A stretch of 64,000 bases of DNA from Ralstonia sp. NFACC01 (GTDB lineage Bacteria; Pseudomonadota; Gammaproteobacteria; Burkholderiales; Burkholderiaceae). The stretch covers positions 806,001 through 870,000 of the forward strand of contig NZ_FOWV01000001.1 of assembly GCF_900115545.1 (NCBI RefSeq). Direction: 5' to 3'. Shown here piece by piece: positions 39,125 through 49,253 of this stretch. Every line of letters begins with the position of its first letter. Within the stretch, counting starts at the first letter, position 1. The position numbers were made by a program, and so were the translations under genes. The notes under the pieces were generated by a model that was not told the origin of the DNA, did not search any database, and saw only the letters and a program-made list of their open reading frames with translations.

Positions 39125-39826
39125 ATGACGACGCTGCATTACATCTACGACCCGCTGTGCGGCTGGTGCTACGGCGCCGCGCCGCTCGTGCAAGCCGCGC
39201 GAAACGTGCCGGGCTTGTCGATCACCTGCCACGGCGGCGGCATGCTCGCCGGCCCGAACCGCCGCGCGGTAACGCCTCAGTGGCGCGACTACGTGATGCC
39301 GCACGACCACCGCATTGCAGAGTTGACTGGCCAGCCCTTTGGCGAGCCCTACTTTGAAGGCCTGCTGCGCGACACCACGGCGGTGATGGATTCGGAGCCG
39401 CCCATTACTGCCGTGCTCGCCGCGCAAGCGCTGGGCGGCCGCGGGCTGGACATGCTCCACCGCGTCCAACGTGCGCATTACGAAGAAGGCCGACGCATTG
39501 CCGACGTGCCTGTATTACGCGAGTTGGCTGCGGAGATCGGCTTATCGCCCGAAGCATTCGATGCGGAATTCGCGCAGCAAACCGGCGGCCCGACGCAGAA
39601 GCACATCGCACAAAGCCGGCAGTGGCTCGATCGTGTTGGCGGTCAGGGTTTTCCGACGTTTGCGCTGGAAGATGCGGAAGGCCAGCTCGGCATCATCGAT
39701 ATCGGCCCGTGGCTTGGTAACCCGGAACACTGGGCACAAGCGCTAACCCAACACATCGGCGCGCCTGCCCAGGCCCCGAAGATCGAAGCTGATGGCCCCG
39801 TCTGCGGGCCGGACGGCTGCGCGTAA
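39125..39826 (+). CDS. DsbA family thioredoxin-fold protein, 233 aa
   Basis: A thioredoxin-fold protein with an intact CxxC site, C12-G-W-C15, and the cis-proline in GFPTF near 175. The helical insertion and length fit the FrnE/DsbA-like group. There is no signal peptide, so it is probably cytoplasmic, unlike the preceding metallo-hydrolase. Relatives act as oxidoreductases or isomerases; the substrate is unknown. Confidence 0.88.
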   Translation: MTTLHYIYDPLCGWCYGAAPLVQAARNVPGLSITCHGGGMLAGPNRRAVTPQWRDYVMPHDHRIAELTGQPFGEPYFEGLLRDTTAVMDSEPPITAVLAAQALGGRGLDMLHRVQRAHYEEGRRIADVPVLRELAAEIGLSPEAFDAEFAQQTGGPTQKHIAQSRQWLDRVGGQGFPTFALEDAEGQLGIIDIGPWLGNPEHWAQALTQHIGAPAQAPKIEADGPVCGPDGCA

Positions 39827-39835
39827 GGACGGTGC

Positions 39836-40420
39836 TCAGCCCTTGAGCTGCCAGCGGGCAAGTTCGTCGTAGCGCGTCTTGCCCAGCCAGCTATGGATGA
39901 GAACGAACTCGCGCACCGTCCAGGTAATGGGCTCGACCGCCTTCGGCGCAAAGCCTCCGCGGTCATACAGCAGCGTGATGTGCGGCTTGAATGTCCCGCG
40001 CGGCACCGGCACGGCGGCATGCTGGAGCGCTTCGCCTAGCGCCGCCTGAAACGCCATCAAACCGGCTACACCTTCATCGCCCAAGAGAACGAACGGCCGA
40101 TGATCGCGCCGGCCATGAAAGCTCACCACCTGGTTGAAGGTGGCATCGAATGCCGGCAAGGCCAGACTGTCCGCCGCTGCGCGCACACGCACCACGACAT
40201 CCTCAGGCGGCAGATGAACGAAATCGCCCAGATGATGCAGCGTGACATGCAGACGCTCCGTACGCAGTGCCTTGCCTTTGAAACCCACCACCGGCCGCAA
40301 TTGTTCGATCAGGCGCGCAATGCGCCCTGCAGTTTCGACGTCAGGCTTGACCGCCAGAAACAGGCGATGCGCGGGCAATTGCGGGGTGGCTTCGAATCCG
40401 GGAAGGGTCAGCTGGGTCAC
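39836..40420 (-). CDS. thpR: RNA 2',3'-cyclic phosphodiesterase, 194 aa
   Basis: A 2H phosphoesterase of the ThpR/LigT family. The two catalytic motifs are H58-V-T60 (LHVTLHHLG) and H147-I-T149 (PHITLLYD). It opens 2',3'-cyclic phosphate ends of RNA and was first described as 2'-5' RNA ligase. The length is normal. It converges with the DsbA-like gene, 9 bases apart. Confidence 0.93.
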   Translation of the reverse strand: MTQLTLPGFEATPQLPAHRLFLAVKPDVETAGRIARLIEQLRPVVGFKGKALRTERLHVTLHHLGDFVHLPPEDVVVRVRAAADSLALPAFDATFNQVVSFHGRRDHRPFVLLGDEGVAGLMAFQAALGEALQHAAVPVPRGTFKPHITLLYDRGGFAPKAVEPITWTVREFVLIHSWLGKTRYDELARWQLKG

Positions 40421-40503
40421 GGCAGGGTCGTCAAACGCCGGTTGGCGATTTACCCATTATCGACGCCCGCATGACGTCTCGCTGAAAGTCCTGCTGACTG
40501 AAT

Positions 40504-40548
40504 CAAAAACAACGCCCGGCGGTGACAACCTGCCGGGCGTTGTTTTTG
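40504..40548. terminator. Very strong bidirectional terminator
   Basis: A 17-base perfect stem (GCCCGGC core with flanking A/T-rich part) around an 11-base loop, with A-run and T-run on the two sides. It lies 17 bases after the pcaG stop and upstream of the thpR start, so it closes the pcaHG transcript. Confidence 0.95.
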
Positions 40549-40565
40549 CAGATGTGATGCAGCGA

Positions 40566-41260
40566 TCAGATATCGAAGAACACGGTCTCGGCGCCGCCAT
40601 CGGGCGTGTCTTGCAGGCGCACGTCGAAGGTGTAGGCCACCTCGCCGTTACGCTCGCTGCGCTGGGCAATCAGCGTCTTGCGGCGCACTTCCCACTCGAT
40701 GCCGTTCAGCACAGGGTCCGCACCGTTGGCCGCGGCCTCATCGCTGAAGTACACGCGGGTATGCAGGCCGAGGTTGATGCCGCGTGCAAACAGGATCATG
40801 CAGATGTGCGGTGCCTGCGTCGACCCGCTGCGGCCGGCCACCGCGCCCGGCTTGATGGTGTCGAAACGATAGACGCCCGTATCGAAATCCGCGCCGGCGC
40901 GGCCCCAGCCACGGAATGCCGGGTCGACGGCTTTGTCCTGCCGGTCAGCGGGATGCGCATATTTGCCGTCGGCGTTGGCTTGCCAGATCTCGATCAGCAC
41001 ATCGCGCACGAGCGAGCCCGAGCCATCGTAGACACGGCCTTCCAGCGCGATGCGTTCGCCGCGCGTGGCGGGCGTGGTCAGTACGCTGCCGAATTCCTTG
41101 TCGTAGATGTCGAAACCGGCTTGGCGCGGTGCAAGGCCGATGTGCACGTACGGGCCGCCCGTCTGCGAAGCGGTTTCGTTCAAATGTGCGAATGGCGGCG
41201 TTGTCGTCATGGCCGTTGCCTGGGCACGTTCGAGCGATTCACGCAATGTGGTCGTGGTCA

Positions 41261-41261
<1 letters not shown>
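40566..41261 (-). CDS. pcaG: Protocatechuate 3,4-dioxygenase alpha subunit, 231 aa
   Basis: The non-iron subunit of intradiol protocatechuate dioxygenase. The family core is present: TGGPYVHIGL at the start, ALEGRVYDGSGSLVRDVLIEIWQANADGKYAHP in the middle, and ICMILFARGINLGLHTRVYFSDE. The ATG at 41261 has AAGGAG upstream and shares a base with the pcaH stop (TGATG), so the two are coupled. The enzyme cleaves protocatechuate to beta-carboxymuconate in the beta-ketoadipate pathway. Confidence 0.94.
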
Positions 41262-42022
<761 letters not shown>

Positions 42023-42070
42023 TTATGAAACTTATGAAATCGTGGGAAGACTGTATCGCCGCCAAAAAGT

Positions 42071-42086
42071 GAAGTAAATTGACTTC
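42071..42086. promoter_or_regulatory. Dyad GAAGT-N6-ACTTC in the pcaH-pcaQ promoter region
   Basis: A perfect 5-base inverted repeat with a 6-base spacer, 61 bases from the pcaH start and 27 from pcaQ. It may be a PcaQ or RNA polymerase-related site. Confidence 0.4.
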
Positions 42087-42100
42087 TCGTCGGAAAATCG

Positions 42101-42115
42101 ATAACCCCAAGTTAT
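42101..42115. promoter_or_regulatory. Palindrome ATAAC-N5-GTTAT overlapping the pcaQ start
   Basis: A perfect dyad that contains a T-N11-A LysR box and resembles the ATAACC-type site reported for PcaQ of Sinorhizobium (spacing differs by a base). It includes the first two bases of the pcaQ ATG, which fits strong autorepression. Confidence 0.6.
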
Positions 42116-43058
42116 GGAAAGAGTCTTCTCGGCCGACCTGCCATCCCGCATCCGGTTTCGCCATCTGAGCTGCTTTGTCGCCATCGCGCAGGAGCGCAAC
42201 CTGCGGCGTGCCGCCGAGCGGCTGCATTTGAGCCAGCCGGCGGTATCGAAAACGCTGGGCGAACTGGAAGCGCTGGCCGGCGTGCAACTCGTGGAGCGTG
42301 GCCGGCAAGGCGCACGGCTCACCGCGGCCGGCGAGCAATTCCTGCGGCATGCAGTCGGCGTGACGCAGGCGCTGGAATCGGCCACAGCGGCGCTGATGGG
42401 ATCGACGGACGCTTCCGCGCCGGTCGTACATGTGGGCGCCCTGCCGACGGTGGCCAGCAGCCTGCTGCCCCAGGCAATTGTCCATTTGCACGCGCAGCGC
42501 CCGCATGCCGGCGTGCGGTTGCGTACCGGCACCAATGTCGAGCTGCTGACCGCGCTCAAGGCCGGCGAACTCGATTTCATCGTCGGGCGCATGGCCGAGC
42601 CGGATCGCATGCAGGGGCTGTCGTTCGAGTTGCTGTATGCCGAGCCGCTGGCGCTGGTCGTGCGCTCTGGGCATCCGCTGCTGACGCAGCCGGGTGCATC
42701 CGCCTCGCTGCAGGCGGTGCTGGATTACCCGTTGGTGATCGCCACGCCGGGCACGGTGCCGCGCCATCACACCGAAGCGCTGTTCCAGACGCACGGGCTG
42801 CGCTTGCCGGCGGGCGTGACGGAAACGCTCTCGGTGTCCGTCGCACGGTTGCTGGCGTGCCGATCCGATGCTGTGTGGATCACCCCCGAGCGCGCGGCGG
42901 GCGACGACCTGATGCATGGTCAACTCGCCCGGCTGGACATCGTCACGTCGGGCACCAAGGAACCCGTCGGCCTGCTGCGCAGAAGCGCCGCCACGCCCAG
43001 CGAACTGGCCAGCGCGTTCATGGAACTGCTGACGGAGCTGGCACAGACGCCTGACTGA
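42114..43058 (+). CDS. pcaQ: LysR-type regulator PcaQ, 314 aa
   Basis: A LysR protein divergent from pcaHG. Helix-turn-helix: FRHLSCFVAIAQERNLRRAAERLHLSQ and AVSKTLGELEALAGVQLVERG, the style of the PcaQ/CbbR-like branch. The effector domain runs to about 300. In other bacteria PcaQ activates pca genes with beta-carboxymuconate-type intermediates as coinducers. The ATG has only a weak GGA upstream. Confidence 0.9.
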   Translation: MERVFSADLPSRIRFRHLSCFVAIAQERNLRRAAERLHLSQPAVSKTLGELEALAGVQLVERGRQGARLTAAGEQFLRHAVGVTQALESATAALMGSTDASAPVVHVGALPTVASSLLPQAIVHLHAQRPHAGVRLRTGTNVELLTALKAGELDFIVGRMAEPDRMQGLSFELLYAEPLALVVRSGHPLLTQPGASASLQAVLDYPLVIATPGTVPRHHTEALFQTHGLRLPAGVTETLSVSVARLLACRSDAVWITPERAAGDDLMHGQLARLDIVTSGTKEPVGLLRRSAATPSELASAFMELLTELAQTPD

Positions 43059-43072
43059 GCCGCCTCGCCCTC

Positions 43073-43100
43073 AAAAAAAATGCCGACCCCATGGCCGGCA
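43073..43100. terminator. Bidirectional terminator between pcaQ and the symporter
   Basis: An A-run, TGCCGACC-ccat-GGCCGGCA (one mismatch), and a T-run. It is placed between two convergent genes and works for both. Confidence 0.88.
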
Positions 43101-43121
43101 TTTTTTATTTCGGTGCGCAGA

Positions 43122-44510
43122 TCAGCGGTGTGCCATCTCCACGTCATCGGCAGCGTCGAAGACACTGCGATCGGTCTGCCCCAGCAACTGGCTGGTGATC
43201 GTCCCGGCGGTCATCGAGCCGTTGACGTTGAGCGCGGTACGGCCCATGTCGATCAGCGGTTCGATGGAGATCAGCAGTGCCACGAGCGTCACCGGCAAGC
43301 CCATCGCCGGCAGCACGATCAACGCTGCAAACGTGGCGCCGCCGCCCACACCCGCCACGCCCACCGAACTGAGGGTGACGACCGCCACGAGCGTTGCAAT
43401 CCACACAGGATCGAACGGGTTGATGCCCACGGTGGGCGCCACCATCACTGCCAGCATGGCGGGATACAGACCAGCACAGCCGTTCTGGCCAATGGTCGTG
43501 CCAAACGATGCGGCGAAGCTGGCGATCGACTCCGGCACGCCGATGCGCCGCGTCTGCGCCTCGATGCTCAACGGAATGGTGGCCGCACTCGACCGGCTCG
43601 TGAACGCGAACGACAGCGCCGGCCAGACCTTACGGAAGAAGCGAAGCGGATTGATGCCGTTGAGCGTGAGTAGCACGGCATGCACGCCGAACATGATCGC
43701 CAGGCCCAGGTAAGACGCCACGACGAAACCGCCGAGCTTGATGATGTCCTGCACGTTGGACACGGCCACCACGTTCGTCATGAGCGCCAGCACGCCGTAA
43801 GGGGTCAGGCGAATGACGAGCCGCACGAGCTTCATCACCCAGGCCTGCGCGGTGTCAATGGCGGTCAGCACGCGCTCGCCCTTCACCGCATCATCCTTGA
43901 GCAGATTCAACGCGGCCACGCCGAGGAACGCCGCAAAGATCACCACGCCGATGATGGACGTCGGCTTGGCACCGGTCAGCTCGGCAAACGGGTTCTTCGG
44001 AATGAAGGACTGCACCAGCTGCGGCACCGACAGGTCGGCCACCTTGCCGACGTAGTTGTCCTGGATGGCTGTCAGCCGCGCGGTTTCCTGGGCGCCTTGC
44101 ACCAGTCCCTCGGCTGTCAGCCCAAACAGGTGGGTGACGAACACCCCGACCAGCGCGGAGATCAGCGTCGTAAGCAGCAGCGTGCCGATCGTCAGCACGC
44201 TGATCTTGCCCAGCGACGCCGTGCTGTTGAGCTTGGCCACCGAGTTCAGCACAGAGACCAGCACGAGCGGCATGACGATCATTTGCAGCAGCTGGATATA
44301 GCCGCCGCCAACGATGCTGAACCAGGAGATCGACTGCTTGAGCGTCGCGTTGTCCTCCCCATAGATCAGGTGCAGCGCCAGCCCGAACACGATGCCCAGC
44401 ACCATGCCCAGCAGCACACGCTTGGCCAGGCTCCAGCTCGCGTTCACGCGACCCAGAGCGAACAGGAGGACGACGAAAGTCGCGATATTCAATAAGAGCG
44501 GGAGATTCAT
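43122..44510 (-). CDS. tcyP: Dicarboxylate/amino acid:cation symporter, L-cystine type, 462 aa
   Basis: A sodium:dicarboxylate symporter family (DAACS) protein with 8-10 membrane segments and the two re-entrant hairpins: the serine-rich hairpin [16 protein letters not shown] and the [22 protein letters not shown] region. The overall length and sequence style are those of TcyP/YdjN, which imports L-cystine. Substrate assignment is by family resemblance only. It faces the pcaQ gene through a shared terminator. Confidence 0.85.
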   Translation of the reverse strand: MNLPLLLNIATFVVLLFALGRVNASWSLAKRVLLGMVLGIVFGLALHLIYGEDNATLKQSISWFSIVGGGYIQLLQMIVMPLVLVSVLNSVAKLNSTASLGKISVLTIGTLLLTTLISALVGVFVTHLFGLTAEGLVQGAQETARLTAIQDNYVGKVADLSVPQLVQSFIPKNPFAELTGAKPTSIIGVVIFAAFLGVAALNLLKDDAVKGERVLTAIDTAQAWVMKLVRLVIRLTPYGVLALMTNVVAVSNVQDIIKLGGFVVASYLGLAIMFGVHAVLLTLNGINPLRFFRKVWPALSFAFTSRSSAATIPLSIEAQTRRIGVPESIASFAASFGTTIGQNGCAGLYPAMLAVMVAPTVGINPFDPVWIATLVAVVTLSSVGVAGVGGGATFAALIVLPAMGLPVTLVALLISIEPLIDMGRTALNVNGSMTAGTITSQLLGQTDRSVFDAADDVEMAHR

Positions 44511-44735
44511 GGCGTTTGTGTCGCAAGCTGCGGTCGAAATCGAGTCGGCATCTTACGCCGGTTGCACAAAGGTTGCCCGAGCACGGACCGCGTCACAAAT
44601 GCCGGCCAATCTGCCGCCAAGCTAGCAACGGCGTGGCTCTGTTGCCAGATCGTGTTCGTGCGCCGTGACGAAGAACGCGCCTATATCAGTGCTCGCCGCA
44701 CAGCATTTCCCGGCGCGAAAGTGGCTTTCCGAGAA

Positions 44736-44760
44736 GAAAAAAAACCCGCACAAGTGCGGG
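44736..44760 (-). terminator. Intrinsic terminator at the end of the L-fucose operon
   Basis: On the minus strand CCCGCA-cttg-TGCGGG is followed by eight T. It lies 45 bases after the porin stop and would end the ten-gene transcript. Confidence 0.93.
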
Positions 44761-44804
44761 CTGACAAGGAGCCGAGCGATCAGGAGGTCACGCTCAGTCA
44801 GAAG

Positions 44805-45860
44805 TTAGAACGAGTGAACGATACCGGTGTAGGCACCCAGTTGGTTCTTACCCGGCGCCGGGTTGTTGTTGGTCGCCTCCACCGAGAAATTGGCGGTGGC
44901 GCTGTTCTGCACGGTGCCCACGCTCGCGTACAGCATCGTGCGCTTGGACAGGTTGTAGTTGGCACCCGCCATGAACAGATTGGCGTTGCCGCCGCCGTGG
45001 TTGACGTTGACGCGGTACGCCGCGCCGATCAGCGTCAGCGCCGGCGTAACTTCGTAGTTGATGCCCAGCCAGTAATGATTGGCCTTGGTCGGGGCACCGG
45101 CAGCCGCATCCGGTGCCGACAGGTTTTCATACGCAGCAAACAGCTTCGCCTTGCCGATGGTGTACGTACCGCCGATCGTCGCTTCCTTCGAGAAATTGAA
45201 GATGTCGCTGAACTTGCCGTTGCCGTCGCGGATCACGTCGTAGATCGCGCGCACTTCCAGCGGGCCGGCCGTGTAGACAGCGGATACGCCATCGCGGCGG
45301 CTGTTCGTGAAGGAGCCAGGCTGCTCGCCCAGGCCGGTCTGCAGGCCGATCTGGAAGCCGCCCCAGGTGGGGCTTTGATATTCGACGATGTTGTTCGCGC
45401 CCGGCCAGTTGCGCCCGCGCACCAGCGTGGCCGAGCCGATGAACTGTTGGCCCGTCGGGTCCAGGAACCAGACGTCGTTGCTGATGAAGAGGTTCTTGCC
45501 GGCCGTCAACGTGCCCCAGGTCGGGCTGGACAGGCCGACGTACGAACGGCGGTTGAAGAGCGCATCGCCGTTGGTTTTGCCCTGGGCCGCGCCAAAGCCG
45601 GACTCCAGCCGGAAGACCGCCTGCAGGCCACCGCCCAGATCCTCCTTGCCCATGAACCCGAACATGCTCGTGCCCCACTGGTTGTCGGCGGCGCGCCAGA
45701 GGCTGCCGCCTGGCGAGGTCGCGGTGGGGGCGACGTTGTTCTGGTAGTCGATGCCGCTGGCGACGCGGCCGTACAGCGTGACGTTGGTTTGTGCATGCGC
45801 GGCGCCAGCGGCCGCGCACACGATTGCCGCGCACAGCGGCCAAGTTACTCGTTTCTTCAT
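44805..45860 (-). CDS. Outer-membrane porin, OmpC-like, 351 aa
   Basis: A typical Burkholderiales general porin of the Gram-negative porin family. Signal peptide with cleavage after AHA at 23. The mature start is QTNVTLYGRVASGIDY, and the C-terminus ends in a phenylalanine (IVHSF), the outer-membrane insertion signal. Strands like RRSYVGLSSPTWGTLTAGK are diagnostic. As the last gene of the L-fucose operon it probably lets the sugar or oligosaccharides cross the outer membrane. Confidence 0.93.
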   Translation of the reverse strand: MKKRVTWPLCAAIVCAAAGAAHAQTNVTLYGRVASGIDYQNNVAPTATSPGGSLWRAADNQWGTSMFGFMGKEDLGGGLQAVFRLESGFGAAQGKTNGDALFNRRSYVGLSSPTWGTLTAGKNLFISNDVWFLDPTGQQFIGSATLVRGRNWPGANNIVEYQSPTWGGFQIGLQTGLGEQPGSFTNSRRDGVSAVYTAGPLEVRAIYDVIRDGNGKFSDIFNFSKEATIGGTYTIGKAKLFAAYENLSAPDAAAGAPTKANHYWLGINYEVTPALTLIGAAYRVNVNHGGGNANLFMAGANYNLSKRTMLYASVGTVQNSATANFSVEATNNNPAPGKNQLGAYTGIVHSF

Positions 45861-45908
45861 TGTCTTCTCCTCTCTCTGGTGTCATGCCGGCCACGGCCGG
45901 AATTGCTT

Positions 45909-46253
45909 CTACTGCGGTTGCTGCTGCAAATCGAAAATGCGGCTCATCGGTATCCACTTCTGCCCCGCGGGCGTCCAGGGGGTGGGCGCCTGAAACTGCC
46001 ACATCAGCGCTTCCCATTCGCGGATCTTCGGGTCCGTGTCGGTGGCAAGCGCCATGCGCTCGGCGTCGTAGATGGCGTCGTCGGTCTCCATGAGCATCAC
46101 CATGCGGGTGCCCAGTCGATAGATCTCCATGCCCGTCACACCGTGCTCGCGCAGGTGGCGGGCGACTTCTGGCCAGATGCGTTGATGGTGGGCTTCGTAC
46201 GTGGCGATGAGCGCCGCGTCGTCTTTCAGATCCAGAGCAAGGCAGTAGCGCAT
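45909..46253 (-). CDS. rhaM: L-rhamnose mutarotase family protein, 114 aa
   Basis: A small dimeric alpha/beta-barrel protein that interconverts sugar anomers. The family signature is clear: LKDDAALIATYEAHHQRIWPEV, GVTGMEIYRLGTRMVMLME and the C-terminal FQAPTPWTPAGQKWIPM. In this operon its substrate is more likely L-fucose (or L-galactose) than L-rhamnose: it would supply the anomer used by the dehydrogenase whose gene ends 7 bases upstream. Confidence 0.92.
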   Translation of the reverse strand: MRYCLALDLKDDAALIATYEAHHQRIWPEVARHLREHGVTGMEIYRLGTRMVMLMETDDAIYDAERMALATDTDPKIREWEALMWQFQAPTPWTPAGQKWIPMSRIFDLQQQPQ

Positions 46254-46260
46254 GGCAGCC

Positions 46261-47040
<780 letters not shown>

Positions 47041-47937
47041 TCAAGCCTTGAGTTGCAGGTTGTAGCAGCGGGCGGCGGTACCACCCCAGAGATTGGCGCG
47101 TTCGGTGGCGCTCACTCGCTCTTCGGCCCAGACATGCAGCACGTCGTACACCGTGCCGTACGACGCCGCCAATTGGCACACCGGCCAATCCGACCCAAAC
47201 ATCACGCGGTTGGGACCGAAGACATCGAGTGCAACGTCAAGGCATTGGCGCGCGTGCTGAACGTCGCGCACGGTCACGCCCTTTCGCCAGTCGGCTTCGG
47301 TCAGCAGGCCGGAGAGCTTGCAGGAGACGTGCGGCATGTCCTTGAGCGGCGCAAGTGTGGCCCGCCAGCGTGCAAGGGCTTGCGCGTCACGCTCGAACGC
47401 TTCAAGCGGTGGCTTGCCGAGGTGGTCCAGCACCAACAAGTGACGATCGTGCCGGCCGCAGAAATCCACAGCGGGCTCCAGTTGGTGACCGAACACCAGC
47501 ACGTCGTACGTGTAGCCCCAGAGTTGCAGCAACGCGACGCCCTGCTCGAATGCCGGGTTCGACAAAAATGCGGCAACGTCCGGCTCGTCCTGCACGGTGT
47601 GCCGGAAGCCAACCAGCTTGTGCTCGCCGCTCCGGGCTTCAAGGCGGGCCTCAAGATCGGCGGCATGCAGGTCTTCCCAGCCGACCACGCCGACAATCCA
47701 GTCGTGCTCGGCAGCGAGGCCGAGCAGAAAATCCGTCTCCTCCCGCACACCGCGCGCCTGCACGGCAATCGCAGCGTCCAGGCGTTGTGCGCGCAGCTCT
47801 GGCAGCAGGTCGGCAGGCAGACGGTCTTCGGCCAGGGCTTCCATGCCGGGGCCGATCCATGAATACGCCCCGGGTTGATAGCGCCAGAAATGCTGGTGCG
47901 CGTCTATTCGTGGCACGGGCAGCGCAGGGTCCGTCAT
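47041..47937 (-). CDS. Amidohydrolase family, L-fucono-lactonase, 298 aa
   Basis: An amidohydrolase-2 (COG3618) lactonase. Metal ligands start in RIDAHQHFW near residue 10, with later VLDHLGKPP near 190 and FGSDWPV near the end (D of the last strand). It hydrolyses L-fuconolactone to L-fuconate. The ATG at 47937 follows the dehydratase stop by 4 bases; the TTG at 47967 would overlap that gene by 26 bases and is less likely. The context within the L-fucose operon supports the assignment. Confidence 0.88.
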   Translation of the reverse strand: MTDPALPVPRIDAHQHFWRYQPGAYSWIGPGMEALAEDRLPADLLPELRAQRLDAAIAVQARGVREETDFLLGLAAEHDWIVGVVGWEDLHAADLEARLEARSGEHKLVGFRHTVQDEPDVAAFLSNPAFEQGVALLQLWGYTYDVLVFGHQLEPAVDFCGRHDRHLLVLDHLGKPPLEAFERDAQALARWRATLAPLKDMPHVSCKLSGLLTEADWRKGVTVRDVQHARQCLDVALDVFGPNRVMFGSDWPVCQLAASYGTVYDVLHVWAEERVSATERANLWGGTAARCYNLQLKA

Positions 47938-47941
47938 CGCA

Positions 47942-49219
47942 TCAGCCCCGGAAGCGGTATTGCTCAAGCGATGCCGGCTTCATCGTGATGGAGAAACCCG
48001 GTGCCTGCGGCGGAAGATAGGCCGCATTGCGCACCACGCACGGATCGACAAAGTGCTCGTGCAGGTGGTCGACATACTCGACAACACGCCCTTCGCGCGT
48101 CCCTGACACGCAGATGTAGTCGATCATCGACAGATGCTGCACGTACTCGCACAGGCCCACACCGCCGGCATGCGGGCACACCGGCAAGCCGTACTTGGCG
48201 GCCAGCAGCAACACGGCCAGGATCTCGTTCACACCGCCCAGCCGGCACGCGTCGATCTGCACGACATCGATGGCGCCGCGCATGATGAACTGCTTGAAGA
48301 GAATGCGGTTCTGGCACATCTCGCCGGTCGCCACCTTGACGGGGGCAACCGCTTCGCGCACCGCGCGGTGCCCTTCCACGTCGTCCGGGCTGGTCGGCTC
48401 TTCAATGAACCACGGCTTGGCGAAACCGAGTTCGCGCACCCAGTCAATGGCCTCCTTGACCTCCCAGACCTGGTTGGCATCGATCATCAACTCGCGGTCC
48501 GGCCCAAGCACTTCGCGTGCGATCGAGACCCGGCGAATATCGTCCTTCAGATCACGCCCCACCTTGAGCTTGATATGGCGGAAACCGCTGTCGACGGCCT
48601 CGCGGCAGAGGCGGCGCAGCTTGTCATCGTCGTAGCCGAGCCAGCCGGCGGACGTGGTGTAGCACGGGTAGCCTTCCTGCTCCAGCGTGCGGATGTGCTC
48701 GGCCTTGCCCGGCGCTTGCTTGCGCAGCAGTTCAAGCGCTTCTTCGGGCGTGATGCCGTCCGTGATGTAGCGGAAGTCGATGCAGCGCACGAACTCTTCG
48801 GGCGTGAGATCGGCCACCAGGCGCCAGAGCGGCTTGCCTTCGGCCTTGGCCCACAGATCCCAGGCAGCATTCACGACGGCGCCCGTCGCCAGATGAATGG
48901 CGCCCTTGTCCGGGCCGATCCAGCGCAACTGGCTGTCCGACGTGACATGGCGCCAGAAGCGGCCCATGTCTTCACGAATCCAGTCGAGGTCGAGCCCTTC
49001 CACCAGATGATGCATCGCCGCGATGGCGGCGCAGCACACCTCGTTGCCGCGACCGATCGTGAAGGTCAGGCCGTGGCCTTCCAGGCCCGGCTGGTCAGTC
49101 TCGAGGATCACGTAGGCCGCGGAGTAATCCGGGTCCGGATTCATCGCGTCAGAGCCGTCGAGATGCTGCGAGGTCGGGAAGCGCACGTCCAGCACGCGCA
49201 GGGATCGGATGATGGTCAT
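47942..49219 (-). CDS. fucD: L-fuconate dehydratase (enolase superfamily), 425 aa
   Basis: It dehydrates L-fuconate to 2-keto-3-deoxy-L-fuconate. It starts with the diagnostic LRVLDVRFPTSQHLDGSDAMNPDPDYSAAYV and has the KxK catalytic pair (HIKLKVGR), then metal-binding D-E-E in LMIDANQVW, WFIEEPTSPDD, and the PVKVATGEMCQNR region. Length fits the mandelate-racemase subgroup FucD. Known relatives also act on L-galactonate and D-arabinonate. Confidence 0.95.
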   Translation of the reverse strand: MTIIRSLRVLDVRFPTSQHLDGSDAMNPDPDYSAAYVILETDQPGLEGHGLTFTIGRGNEVCCAAIAAMHHLVEGLDLDWIREDMGRFWRHVTSDSQLRWIGPDKGAIHLATGAVVNAAWDLWAKAEGKPLWRLVADLTPEEFVRCIDFRYITDGITPEEALELLRKQAPGKAEHIRTLEQEGYPCYTTSAGWLGYDDDKLRRLCREAVDSGFRHIKLKVGRDLKDDIRRVSIAREVLGPDRELMIDANQVWEVKEAIDWVRELGFAKPWFIEEPTSPDDVEGHRAVREAVAPVKVATGEMCQNRILFKQFIMRGAIDVVQIDACRLGGVNEILAVLLLAAKYGLPVCPHAGGVGLCEYVQHLSMIDYICVSGTREGRVVEYVDHLHEHFVDPCVVRNAAYLPPQAPGFSITMKPASLEQYRFRG

Positions 49220-49253
49220 GAGTATCGTGTTCGGGATTGCGGAATGCGTGCTT

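Noticed and set aside
45909-46253. True L-rhamnose catabolism
   Set aside because: No rhamnose isomerase, kinase or aldolase is present; the mutarotase belongs with the L-fucose genes.
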